Shown here: piece after piece, positions 43,501 to 51,856 of the stretch
How the letters are laid out: every line of letters begins with the position of its first letter
Numbering within the stretch: position 1 is the stretch's first letter
Source of the DNA: Candidatus Epilinea brevis
GTDB taxonomy: Bacteria > Chloroflexota > Anaerolineae > Epilineales > Epilineaceae
Assembly (NCBI GenBank): GCA_016710785.1
Contig: JADJUE010000003.1
Coordinates: forward strand, 609,795 to 673,794
Direction of reading: 5' to 3'
DNA length: 64,000 nt
Notes under the pieces: model-generated
Told to the model about the DNA's origin: nothing
What the model saw: only the letters and a program-made list of their open reading frames with translations
The model's database searches: none
Position numbers and translations under genes: made by a program

Positions 43501-44257
43501 GCGACGCGGCGCGGCGCGGACCCTGGCGCTGGACATCCCGCTTCTGGATGGCAGCGTCCATCTGACGGGCTCGCTGGACGGACTGTACGCCGCCGGAAGG
43601 GTGGAGGCGGGCTACGGCCGCCTGGACGCCCGGCGCGGGCTGCGTCTCTGGCTGCGCCACCTGGTGCATTGCGCCCTGATCGACCGCGGCGACCTGTCCG
43701 GCACCACGCCCCGCTCCTGGGCGGTCGGGCGGCCGGCCGACGGCGGCAAGCACAGCGACCTCCTGCGCCTGGAGCCGGTGCCGGACGCCGCGGCGCTGCT
43801 GGAGGCCCTGGTCGCCGGCTGCCTGCGGGGGGAGAACGCGCCGCTGCCCTTCTACCCGGCCGCCGCGCGGGCCTACGCCCGCGAGCTGGGATTGGACGGG
43901 CTGCGGCGGGCCGCGGCGGAGGAGGGTGAACCGGACGCCCCGGAGGCCCCGCCGGGACCGGCCATCGATCTGGCCGAGGCCCGCCGCAAGGCGGCGGAGG
44001 CCTTCGGCGCGGGGCGGGACGAGGACGCCGCCGCCACCTGGGGGGGCCGCAAGGATCGCGACGATCCCTACTTGACCCTGATCCTCGGCGACGCCGAGCC
44101 TTGGGACGAGGACGGCCAGGTGCTGGACGCCGCGTGGGACCGGGATTTCCGCCGGCTGGCCGCGCTGGTCTACACACCCTTCCTGGCCGCCACCGCGTCC
44201 GCTGCCGCCACCGCCCCTGGGGAGGACGATCCGGGGCCGGCGGAGGGGCGGCCATGA
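40556..44257 (+). CDS. recC: RecBCD subunit RecC
   Basis: Chi-recognising subunit of the RecBCD helicase-nuclease used in double-strand break repair and degradation of foreign linear DNA. The 1,233-residue protein begins with a helicase-like region lacking an ATP site: ECIVVQNRGMQRWLELQL and NPWFPFPEAFARSLW are typical RecC. The middle has CSxxxxREAEVLRDQLL-like (SCHGPLREAEVLRDQLL) and LIGMNDGAFPR. The C-terminal part resembles an inactive RecB nuclease fold, as in Escherichia coli RecC. Its stop overlaps the recB start (ATGA). Longer upstream frames are antisense to the ABC exporter. Confidence 0.92.
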   Translation: MPVDSPKLQVQFAPRTEDLLASLLADLGQGSADPLVRECIVVQNRGMQRWLELQLSAGQGVWANPWFPFPEAFARSLWRRVAPRQTAADGDREDKGAPTDVEALGWAVAAALSDLLDAPAFNPLLAWLGPEREAGRLLSLSRRIARVLDGYLLDRPDILERWESGDPAALLPPDLADLGSEDAAWQAPLWRSLVARSPQLIDSHPARLAVGLIARLEALTHPAGPEDARTLEVLRQRLPRVSVFGLSALSAVYVRILDALARLVPVRVYTLVPSPADAGAVLDLARGLRDAGWRLDGGTAPIAAEAMGLLEPLVAHPLLRDQAAALRGFQMLLVLSEAAFRVAGDAEAVVSASAAPDGAAPIPGCDVPLGLLHRLQADIAAGRQPVADEGLAARLQAGQDRSLGLHSCHGPLREAEVLRDQLLAAFDELPDLAPQDVVVMVPDLEVYAPFLQAVFGSGEAGQATAIPFRIADRPARGGRAGILAFEQALRLLRGRMTAPEILDLLALDPVRAARAVDEEGLDSLRRWVQDAGIRWGIDGAHRRQVGQPGLEGNTWRWGLARLFLGWAAPGDGAISLAAGAVLPYGPAGAEPWLLGALADLTDLLVRWRGRLLEARLTMAAWAEQLGDFGAQLLGPGEPSQEERLSIERALGSLAERAARAGFTSLLGLDAVSGLLSAALEEDPPPRGFLEGAVTVCALQPMRAIPFRVVALIGMNDGAFPRGDRPAGFDLAARRPRLGATISRDTDRLLFLEALTSARERLILTWTGQDARSEAQSPPSVVVAELRDVLRAMLPAPADGVAGDDMAEAGSEPQQDALVQQHPLHPYSRRYFAVKDDRRWFSYAADYARTVDRGAAGGQPRPPLLTEALPSRPPPDPPRTLRLEHLLRCWENPARYFLQARLGISLPGREERLADREPLTLDPLLRWRVGDALVEALLQGADLEASRSRLAAQGLLPLGTPGALAVAGLFPVAREIADLARPLRRGAARTLALDIPLLDGSVHLTGSLDGLYAAGRVEAGYGRLDARRGLRLWLRHLVHCALIDRGDLSGTTPRSWAVGRPADGGKHSDLLRLEPVPDAAALLEALVAGCLRGENAPLPFYPAAARAYARELGLDGLRRAAAEEGEPDAPEAPPGPAIDLAEARRKAAEAFGAGRDEDAAATWGGRKDRDDPYLTLILGDAEPWDEDGQVLDAAWDRDFRRLAALVYTPFLAATASAAATAPGEDDPGPAEGRP

Positions 44258-47200
44258 CCGCGCCGCCCGCCGCTCCCGGCGCCTTCGACGCCTTCCGGAC
44301 CGATGTTGCCGGCCCGCGCCTCGTGGAGGCCAGCGCCGGAACGGGCAAGACTCATGCCATCGGCTCGCTGGTCCTGCGGCTGCTGGTGGAAGACGTCGGC
44401 GCCGCGCCGCCGCCGACGATCGACCAGATCCTGGTCGTCACCTTCACCCGGGCCGCGACCGGAGAGCTTCGCGAGCGCATCCGCGCGCGCCTGGTGCAGG
44501 CGGGGCGGCTGCTGGCGCCGAGCGGGCCGGGGGCCGCGGCGGCATCGCCAGCCCCGACCCCGCCCCCGCCCCCGGACCCGGCGGAGGCCGAGGTCCGGGA
44601 CTGGCTGGCCGGACTGTCGGAGGAGGCGAGGCAGGCGGCCGCGGTTCGCTTGCGCCGTGCGCTGCGCGACTATGACGAAGCCGCGATCTTCACCATCCAC
44701 GGCTTCTGCCAGCGCGTGCTCCGCGACTTCGCCTTCGAGAGCCGCGTGGATTTCGACGCCGAGCTCGTGCCGGACGAGACCGCCCTGCGCCGCACCGCCA
44801 TCCACGACTACTGGGCCTTGATGGCCTACGACGCCGACCCCCTGGCCCTCAGCTGGCTGATGACCAGCGGCAGGCTGAACGTCGAAGGCCTGCAGAAGCT
44901 GGGCGACGCCCTGGCGGGCGCGCCGCATCTGGAGCGGGTGCCGGCGGTCCCTGCCGCGCTTGCCGAAGGCGCGCCAGGCGACCTGTCGCCGGCGCCGGAA
45001 GCCGCCCTGGCCGGCTGGCGCGCGGCCTGGACGGCGGTCGTCGCCTGCTGGCGTCAGGATGGGGAGGCGGCGCTGGCCTTGCTGGCCGCGTCCGCCGCGG
45101 CCAAGGCCGTTCACAACGGCACCTACAAGGCCGACCGCATCCTGGGCGACTGGCGACGGCAGCTCGACCAGGGTCTGGCCGGCGACCTCCCGCTCGTCCT
45201 GGGCAAGGAGCTGTCCGCCCGCCTGCAGAACCTGACCCGCAGCCAGATCGAGACGAAGACCAACAAGGGCAAGGCCGCGCCCCAGCATCCCCTCTTCGAC
45301 GCCTGCGAGTCGCTGCACCAGGTCCGGCAGGAGACCGACGCGGCCTTGGCCGCCTGGGGCCTCGAGCTGCGCCACGGCCTGGCTGTCTGGTTGGACCGCG
45401 AGCTGCCGGAGCGCCGCCGCCGCGCGCGGCAGCAGTCCTTCGACGACCTGCTGCAGCAGCTGAGCCGGGCCCTGGGGGCGGTGGACGGAACGGGCGAGCG
45501 GCTGGCGCGGCGCATCAGGGGGCGCTATCGGGCGGCGCTGATCGACGAGTTCCAGGACACGGACCTGCTGCAGGACGCGATCTTCCGCGCCATCTTCCAG
45601 CCGCCTGACGGGCCGCCGCTGCCCTTCCTGCGCATCGGCGACCCCAAGCAGGCCATCTACGCCTTCCGCGGGGCGGACGTCTTCGCCTACCTCAGGGCGG
45701 TGGCGGCCCTGGCGGATGACGGGCGCCACAGCCTGGCCACGAACCACCGCAGCGACCAGGGCATGGTGGAGGCCCTCAATGCGCTGTGGCTGCCGGTGCA
45801 GCGGCCGTTTCTCTTCCAGGCCATCCGCTACGAGCCGGCGGTGGCCCGGCATGGCGACCGGCTGACGCCCGGCGGCCCGGCCCTGGAGATCGCCTACCTG
45901 CCGGCGGACATCGCCGATCACCAGGCGAACGGCAAACCCGCCGGCAAGGGCCGAGCCGAGCGCGCCGCCGCCCGTGCGGCCGCCGCCGCGGTTGCCGGCC
46001 TGCTGCGTCGCCCGCCGCTGATCGCGATGCCGGGCCGCCGCCCGCGACCGGCGACGGCCGGCGATGTGGCCGTCCTGGTGCGCACCAACGCCCAGGCCCG
46101 CCGGATGCAAGCCGCGCTGCGGGTCTTGGGCGTCCCCACGGTGCTCCAAAGCGACGCCTCCGTGCTGGATCAGGCGGAGGCGGAGGCGATGCGCCTGCTC
46201 CTGGCCGCCCTCCTGGATCCCGCGGATGCTTGGGCCCTGCGCGCGGCCCTGGTCACGCCGCTCCTGGGGCTCAGCGCGGCGGAGATCGAGGACCTGGCGG
46301 CCGACGAGACCGCTTGGGAAACCTGGGTGGAACGGTTTCGGGAATGGCAGACGGTCTGGCGGCAACGCGGCTTCCTGCCGGCCTTCCGTCAGTTGCTGGA
46401 CGGCAGCCATGGCGCCCGGCGCCTGCTGGGCCATGCCGGAGGCGAGCGGCAGCTCACGAACCTGCTGCACCTGGCCGAGCTGCTGCATACGGTAGCCGTC
46501 CGCCAGGAACTGGGGCCGGAAGGCCTGGCCGGCTGGTTGGAGCGGGTGCTGGAAGACGCTGAGCTGCGGCGGCAGAGCCTGGGCGACACCGCCCAGCTGC
46601 GCCTGGAGCGCGATGCCGCCGCGGTGCGGCTGGTCACCGTTCATCGCAGCAAGGGTCTGGAGTACCCCTTCGTCTTCTGTCCCTTCCTGTGGGCCGGCTC
46701 CCAGTCGCGCGGCAACAAGGATCCCCGGCCGATCGCCTTTCATGATCTGGATGGCGACCAGGCCCTGCGCCTCGACATCGCCGCCGAGCACGGCGCGTCC
46801 GCGATCCTGGCTGCCGGGTTGGAGGCCCTCGCCGAAGACCTGCGCCTGCTCTATGTGGCCCTCACCCGCGCCCGGCATCGCTGCTGGCTGGCCTGGGGGC
46901 CTCTCGCGGACACCGCCAGCGGCGCCTTGGCCTACCTCTTCACCAGCGCTCAGCTGGCGGACCAGGCGCCCGAAGGGGATGCCGCGGAGGATCTGGAGCG
47001 CTGGCGGTCGGGCATCGCCGCGGTCGCCGCGGCCGAGGTGAAGGCGGCCGCCGAAGCCGGCGATGATCCAGCGGCCGATCCCTTGTGGGGCCGGCTCAAG
47101 GCCCTGGCGGACGCCCATCCGCGGCTGCTGCGCGCCCGGCGGCTGGGACGCGGCGACCTGCGCGCCGAGCGCCTGCCGCCGGACGCCGCCCTCGCCGGGC

Positions 47201-48222
47201 CGGCGGGCCAGGCTCGCCGGTCCAGCCACCCGCCGCGCCGCGTCCTCTTCCGCTCCAGCTTCACCGCGCTGGCGCGCGGCGAGCGCTTCGCGGCGGCCGC
47301 GGAGGAGCAGGATCCCGACGGCCCGGACCACGACGCGCAGTCGGCCGCCGAGGCCACCGAGCCGGCGGAGACCGCCGTCGGGAGCGCGCGGGCGGCAGCG
47401 GACGCGGTCGATCGCGTGCCCCTGGCCGATCTGGTGGCCGGTACCCGCCTGGGCACCGGCATGCATGCGCTCCTGGAGCGCATCGACTTCCGCGGCGACG
47501 GGGCACGTTGGCGACAGGAGGCCGAGCGGCTGGTAGCCCGACGGGCCCTGCCGGGCGAGGCGCTGGAGCCTCTGCTGGCCGCGCTGCCCACCTTGCTGAG
47601 CACAGCCTTGGGTGTCGAGGAGCGGCTGGGCTTCCGCCTGGCCGACATCGACCGCGCCGACCGTCGCGACGAGTTGAACTACATCCTGCCCGTCGCCCTT
47701 CAGGCGCGGGACGGGCGCTTCTCCCCCCGGCAACCGGGCGGCGGCGTGACCCCGGCCGCCATCGCCGCGGTGCTGGAGCGCCATCCCGGCGGCGCCATGC
47801 CCGCCGACTACCCCCGCCGGCTGCGGGCCTTGGCGGCGGCGCCATTGGCCGGCTGGCTGAACGGTTCCCTGGACCTGGTCTTCCGCCGCCGCGGAGAGGG
47901 AGGCGAGGCGCGCTGGTTCCTGTTGGACTGGAAGTCCAACCGCCTGGGCGAGCGCTGGGCGGATTACGCCCCCGAGCGCCTGACCGCGGCCATGGCCGGG
48001 CACCATTACTTCCTACAGGCCCATCTCTACGCCCTGGCCCTGCACCGCCACCTGACGGCCCGCCTACCGGATTACAGCTACGAGCGGCATTTCGGCGGCA
48101 TCCTCTATGTCTTCGTGCGCGGCGTGCGCGAGGGCCATCCCGGCAGCGGCGTCTGCTTCGACCGCCCGCCGGCGGCGCGCATCCAGGCCCTGGACCGCCT
48201 GCTGCGGGAGGGGCGGGCATGA
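44254..48222 (+). CDS. recB: RecBCD subunit RecB
   Basis: 3'-5' helicase and sole nuclease of RecBCD. The 1,322-residue protein has superfamily 1A motifs: Walker A ASAGTGKT at 26-33, FTRAATGELRERI, DEFQDTD, GDPKQAIYAFRGAD, TVHRSKGLEYPFV and LYVALTRARHR. The C-terminal RecB-family nuclease has the catalytic D-x-K as LDWKSN at about 1224-1229, with D1225 and K1227, and a later YAPERL. An Ala/Pro-rich insert of about 30 residues lies near 90-115. ATGA overlaps link it to recC and recD, giving balanced subunit synthesis. Confidence 0.95.
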   Translation: MTAPPAAPGAFDAFRTDVAGPRLVEASAGTGKTHAIGSLVLRLLVEDVGAAPPPTIDQILVVTFTRAATGELRERIRARLVQAGRLLAPSGPGAAAASPAPTPPPPPDPAEAEVRDWLAGLSEEARQAAAVRLRRALRDYDEAAIFTIHGFCQRVLRDFAFESRVDFDAELVPDETALRRTAIHDYWALMAYDADPLALSWLMTSGRLNVEGLQKLGDALAGAPHLERVPAVPAALAEGAPGDLSPAPEAALAGWRAAWTAVVACWRQDGEAALALLAASAAAKAVHNGTYKADRILGDWRRQLDQGLAGDLPLVLGKELSARLQNLTRSQIETKTNKGKAAPQHPLFDACESLHQVRQETDAALAAWGLELRHGLAVWLDRELPERRRRARQQSFDDLLQQLSRALGAVDGTGERLARRIRGRYRAALIDEFQDTDLLQDAIFRAIFQPPDGPPLPFLRIGDPKQAIYAFRGADVFAYLRAVAALADDGRHSLATNHRSDQGMVEALNALWLPVQRPFLFQAIRYEPAVARHGDRLTPGGPALEIAYLPADIADHQANGKPAGKGRAERAAARAAAAAVAGLLRRPPLIAMPGRRPRPATAGDVAVLVRTNAQARRMQAALRVLGVPTVLQSDASVLDQAEAEAMRLLLAALLDPADAWALRAALVTPLLGLSAAEIEDLAADETAWETWVERFREWQTVWRQRGFLPAFRQLLDGSHGARRLLGHAGGERQLTNLLHLAELLHTVAVRQELGPEGLAGWLERVLEDAELRRQSLGDTAQLRLERDAAAVRLVTVHRSKGLEYPFVFCPFLWAGSQSRGNKDPRPIAFHDLDGDQALRLDIAAEHGASAILAAGLEALAEDLRLLYVALTRARHRCWLAWGPLADTASGALAYLFTSAQLADQAPEGDAAEDLERWRSGIAAVAAAEVKAAAEAGDDPAADPLWGRLKALADAHPRLLRARRLGRGDLRAERLPPDAALAGPAGQARRSSHPPRRVLFRSSFTALARGERFAAAAEEQDPDGPDHDAQSAAEATEPAETAVGSARAAADAVDRVPLADLVAGTRLGTGMHALLERIDFRGDGARWRQEAERLVARRALPGEALEPLLAALPTLLSTALGVEERLGFRLADIDRADRRDELNYILPVALQARDGRFSPRQPGGGVTPAAIAAVLERHPGGAMPADYPRRLRALAAAPLAGWLNGSLDLVFRRRGEGGEARWFLLDWKSNRLGERWADYAPERLTAAMAGHHYFLQAHLYALALHRHLTARLPDYSYERHFGGILYVFVRGVREGHPGSGVCFDRPPAARIQALDRLLREGRA

Positions 48223-50192
48223 AGGCGGGCGACGAGGCCACCGTGGCTGCCCTGCAGGCCGCGGCGACGGACTGGCTGGCGCCCCAGGAGGTTCACATCG
48301 CCCGCCTGCTGGGCGACCTGGCGCCCCGGCCCGAGTGGCCGGCCGATGACCGCGTCCGCCTGGCCCTGGCCCTGGCCGCGCGCCAGGTGCGCCTGGGCCA
48401 CGTCTGCCTGGACCTGCCCGCCCTCTGCGCCGCCGGCGGGCCGGTCGACGAGGAGGGCCGGCGCCTGGAGGGGCTCGTCTGGCCGCCCTTGGCCGCCTGG
48501 CTGGCGGCGTTGGGCGACAGCCCGCTGGTCACCTGTCTGCCCGAGGGCAGCCCGCCCGAGGCGGCGCCGGCCGAGCCGCGGCCCCTGGTGCTGGAACAAC
48601 CCGCCGCGCGGCTCTACCTGCGCCGCTGGTGGGAGCATGAGGCGCGGCTGGCGGCGGTGCTGGCGGAGCGCGCGGCGGCGGCCGCGGACCATGACCCGCA
48701 GCTGCTGGCGGCCGGGCTGCAGCGGTACTTTGCTCCGCCCGCCGCCGCCGATGCCGCCCGGCGCGAGGGGGTGGCGGACCAGGCCGCGGCGGCGGCGCTG
48801 GCCCTGCGGCGGCGGCTGGCGGTCATCAGCGGCGGGCCGGGAACGGGCAAGACCAGCACCGTGCTGCGGATCCTGGCCCTGCTGGCGGAGCAGGCGGCGG
48901 CGCGGGACGACCGGCCACCGCGGGTGCTGCTGCTGGCGCCCACCGGCAAGGCCGCCGCCCGCATGCAGGAAGCGGTGGCCGGGGGCCTGGAAGGCCTGCC
49001 GGCGGACGAGGCCCTGCGCCGGTCCATCAAGCCCGAGGCCCGCACCCTGCATCGGGCGCTGGGCATGCGGCAGGGCGGCGGCTGGCGCCACGGGCCCGCC
49101 GATCCCCTGCCGGCCGACGTGGTGGTGGTCGACGAGGCCTCGATGATCGACGCGGCGCTGATGCGGGCCCTGGCGGAGGCCGTGGCCCCCGACGCGCGGC
49201 TGGTCATCCTGGGTGATCGCGACCAGCTGACTTCGGTGGAGGCCGGGGCGGTGCTGGCGGAGATCTGCGGGCCCCCGACGCGCGCCGGTGATCGCCGTTC
49301 GAGCGCACCGGCGGATCCGGCCGCCGCTCCGGACCCGGAGGCGCCCCCCCCGGCGATCGCCGCCTGCATCGCGCGGCTCTCCTACAGCTTCCGCTTCACG
49401 GCCGGGGGCGGCATCGGCGACCTGGCGGTGGCGGTGCGCGACGGCGACGCCGACCGCGCCCTGACGATCCTCCGCGATCCGGATCGCGCCGATCTGCGCT
49501 GGCTGGCCTCCCCGCCGACGCGGGGTCGCGACCGGCTGGAGGCGGCCTTGGAACAACAGGTGCTGGAAGGCTACGGCGTCTACCTGGACGCCCTGCGGGG
49601 CGCCGCCGGCCCGGCCGGACCCGCCGCGATCGCCGAAGCCCTGCGGGCCTTGGGCAGCTACCGTCTGCTCTGCGCCCACCGCCGGGGACCGGCGGGGGTG
49701 GCGGCGCTGAACGAGGCGGTGACGGCGACCCTGGCCCGCGCCGGGCGCCTGGAGCCGATCGGCGAGCAATGGCCGGGCCGGGCGCTCCTCATCACCCGCA
49801 ACGACGAGGCCCTGCGCCTGTACAACGGCGACACGGGCCTGGTGGCGGTGGACGCAGCGGCCGACGGCCGCCTGCGGGCCTGGTTCCCCGGCCTGGACGG
49901 AAAGCCGCCGCGGGCCATCGCCCCGCCGCGCCTGCCGCCGCACGAGAACGCCCTGGTCATGAGCATCCACAAGAGCCAGGGCTCGGAGTTCGACCGCGTG
50001 GCGGTGATCCTGCCGGACGCCGACTCGCCGCTGCTCAGCCGGGAGCTGCTCTACACCGCCATCACCCGCGCCAGGCAGGGGGTGACGGTCTACGCCGGCG
50101 AGGCGGCGCTGCGGGCGGCCATCGGCCGGCGCGCCCGGCGCGACAGCGGCCTGGGGGCGCGACTCTGGGGAGGGGCGCGGCGTGATGGTTGA
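48219..50192 (+). CDS. recD: RecBCD subunit RecD
   Basis: 5'-3' helicase subunit of RecBCD, 657 residues. Walker A is GGPGTGKTS near 205-213. VVVDEASMID is Walker B, and LGDRDQLTSVEAGAVLAEI and SIHKSQGSEFDRVAVIL are the further superfamily 1B motifs; LYTAITRARQGV is motif VI. The N-terminal 150 residues match the RecD domain that contacts RecB. The ATG overlaps the recB stop (ATGA), and a perfect hairpin closes the operon 3 nt after its stop. Together recC-recB-recD should form a complete enzyme. Confidence 0.95.
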   Translation: MKAGDEATVAALQAAATDWLAPQEVHIARLLGDLAPRPEWPADDRVRLALALAARQVRLGHVCLDLPALCAAGGPVDEEGRRLEGLVWPPLAAWLAALGDSPLVTCLPEGSPPEAAPAEPRPLVLEQPAARLYLRRWWEHEARLAAVLAERAAAAADHDPQLLAAGLQRYFAPPAAADAARREGVADQAAAAALALRRRLAVISGGPGTGKTSTVLRILALLAEQAAARDDRPPRVLLLAPTGKAAARMQEAVAGGLEGLPADEALRRSIKPEARTLHRALGMRQGGGWRHGPADPLPADVVVVDEASMIDAALMRALAEAVAPDARLVILGDRDQLTSVEAGAVLAEICGPPTRAGDRRSSAPADPAAAPDPEAPPPAIAACIARLSYSFRFTAGGGIGDLAVAVRDGDADRALTILRDPDRADLRWLASPPTRGRDRLEAALEQQVLEGYGVYLDALRGAAGPAGPAAIAEALRALGSYRLLCAHRRGPAGVAALNEAVTATLARAGRLEPIGEQWPGRALLITRNDEALRLYNGDTGLVAVDAAADGRLRAWFPGLDGKPPRAIAPPRLPPHENALVMSIHKSQGSEFDRVAVILPDADSPLLSRELLYTAITRARQGVTVYAGEAALRAAIGRRARRDSGLGARLWGGARRDG

Positions 50193-50194
50193 GC

Positions 50195-50222
50195 CGCCCT
50201 GGGTTCACGTTGACCCAGGGCG
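50195..50222 (+). terminator. Hairpin terminator after recD
   Basis: A perfect 10-bp stem (CGCCCTGGGT with ACCCAGGGCG) around an 8-nt loop begins 3 nt after the recD stop. It lacks a T-run but is well placed to end the recCBD transcript. The remaining 176 bp before the next start show nothing that I can name. Confidence 0.6.
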
Positions 50223-50398
50223 AGCCAGCCGGGCCGGGGCATCACCGTAACAACGCATCCTGACGCCCGGCAGACCCGCCCCTACGGGATTTGATGCGAT
50301 CACCCTGCAAGGGCTTGCCCGCGCGCCGCCTTGTCCCCTATCGTTGGGTAGCCTGCCGTCCCGCCGGATGGCCTCGGATCGCAAAGAACGGCTTCATC

Positions 50399-51856
50399 AT
50401 GACCTCCCTGCCCGCGCGCGTCGCGCGCGCCCGCCTGCTCACGCCGTTGCTCCTGGCGCTCGCGTCCCTGGGCTCGATCCCGCCGGCCGCGACCGGCTCC
50501 CCGGCCGACCTCCCCGCCCGGATCGCCCAGGAGCCGGGGGCGCGGGCCGTCTTTCTGCCGCTGCTGCTCAGAGGCGGCCAGCCCTACCACCTGCATTCCG
50601 ACCGGGCCACGGTGTTCGGCGCCCAGCTGTCCGAGGTTCGCTTCCGGGATCCGGCGATGGTCAGTGAGGTGCGTCGGTCGGGGGCCGTGTTCCTGCGCAG
50701 CCTCATCTTCTGGGATGAGATCGAGCCGCGGCGAGAGAGCCCGCCGCGCTATGACTGGTCGCTCTACGACGGCCTGCTGCGCCATGCGCATCAGGAGGGC
50801 CTGGAGGTCATCGCCGAGGTGGTGGGCAATCCCACTTGGGCCGCGGACTATCCGGGCGGTCCGCTGTACAGCCTGGATCCGCTGGTGCAGTTCCTGGCCG
50901 CCGCGGTGGAGCGCTACGACGGCGATGGCCTGGCCGATGCTCCGGGCTCGCCGCGCATCCGCTACTGGGAGTTGTACAACGAGCCGGACAACACGGATTC
51001 TGAACTGGCCAAGGAAGGCCGGGCCTGGGGCTACTGGGGGCGTGAGGGCGCGGCCTACGCCCAGATGCTCAAGCGGGCCTATCCGGCCATCAAGCTGGCC
51101 AGCCCCGGGGCCAACGTCCTGCTCGGCGGCCTGGCCTACGACGCCTTCCCCGAGGACGGCGGCCCCTTCAATCCCGCCTTCCTGGACGACGTGTTGCGCG
51201 CGGGCGGGGGTTGCTGCTTCGATACGATGAACGTGCATTACTACCCGCTCTTCGCCTTCCGCTGGCAGGCCCAGGGCCCGGACATCGTGGGCAAGGCGCA
51301 GGCGGTGCGGCGCAAGCTGGCCGGCTACGGCCTCGACAAGCCGTTGATGTTCACCGAGGCCGGCATGTGGAGCGCCGCCTTGCCGCCCTATCCCGCGGCC
51401 ACGCCCGACGACCAGCTGCGCTACGTGGCCAAGCTCTACACCCGGGCCCTGGCGGCCGGGGTGCAGACCGTCATCTGGTTCCAGTATGATGACGTGGCCG
51501 GTTTCGATGATCCGGCGCGGGGCCTGGTGGACATCGACCTGCAGCCCAAGCCGGCCCATATCGCCTTCGGCCTGGCCTCCGGGCTGCTGGCCGACGCGGT
51601 GCCGGAACGCCAGGCGCGTGACCTTTTGGCTTCGGGCGAGGTCTACTGGTTCAAGCAAGGCGCGGACCGCCTGGCCGTGGCCTGGACCGAGGACGGCAGC
51701 CAGGCCAGCTTGAGCATCCAGGCCCGCGAGGTGGAATGGATCCACGGCCTGGGAGCGCGGCAGCGCCTGCGCGATGAATCGGACGGACGGCTGGATGGCC
51801 AGGTCGTCGTCCGCTACGGACGGGACCCGGTCTTCATCCAGGTGCCCGGCGAATGA
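50399..51856 (+). CDS. Secreted clan GH-A glycoside hydrolase
   Basis: Exported TIM-barrel glycosidase of 485 residues. A signal peptide (about 1-32) is followed by ARAVFLPLLLRGG, the motif shared by secreted proteins here. The barrel has the acid/base glutamate E195 in YWELYNEPDN and the nucleophile E320 in MFTEAGMW, the paired glutamates of clan GH-A (families 5, 39 and relatives). WAADYPGGP and FDTMNVHYYPLF fit the active-site loops. A small beta domain ends the protein. The start at 50399 is chosen for its signal peptide; the ribosome binding site is weak. The downstream gene overlaps by ATGA and encodes a paralogue. Confidence 0.82.
   Translation: MTSLPARVARARLLTPLLLALASLGSIPPAATGSPADLPARIAQEPGARAVFLPLLLRGGQPYHLHSDRATVFGAQLSEVRFRDPAMVSEVRRSGAVFLRSLIFWDEIEPRRESPPRYDWSLYDGLLRHAHQEGLEVIAEVVGNPTWAADYPGGPLYSLDPLVQFLAAAVERYDGDGLADAPGSPRIRYWELYNEPDNTDSELAKEGRAWGYWGREGAAYAQMLKRAYPAIKLASPGANVLLGGLAYDAFPEDGGPFNPAFLDDVLRAGGGCCFDTMNVHYYPLFAFRWQAQGPDIVGKAQAVRRKLAGYGLDKPLMFTEAGMWSAALPPYPAATPDDQLRYVAKLYTRALAAGVQTVIWFQYDDVAGFDDPARGLVDIDLQPKPAHIAFGLASGLLADAVPERQARDLLASGEVYWFKQGADRLAVAWTEDGSQASLSIQAREVEWIHGLGARQRLRDESDGRLDGQVVVRYGRDPVFIQVPGE

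Noticed and set aside
38645..48006. Very long minus-strand open frames opposite recC and recB (over 1,000 codons)
   Set aside because: High GC removes stop codons on the antisense strand. The translated sequences have no domain pattern, whereas the plus strand encodes clear RecC and RecB; only the ABC exporter part below 40453 is real.
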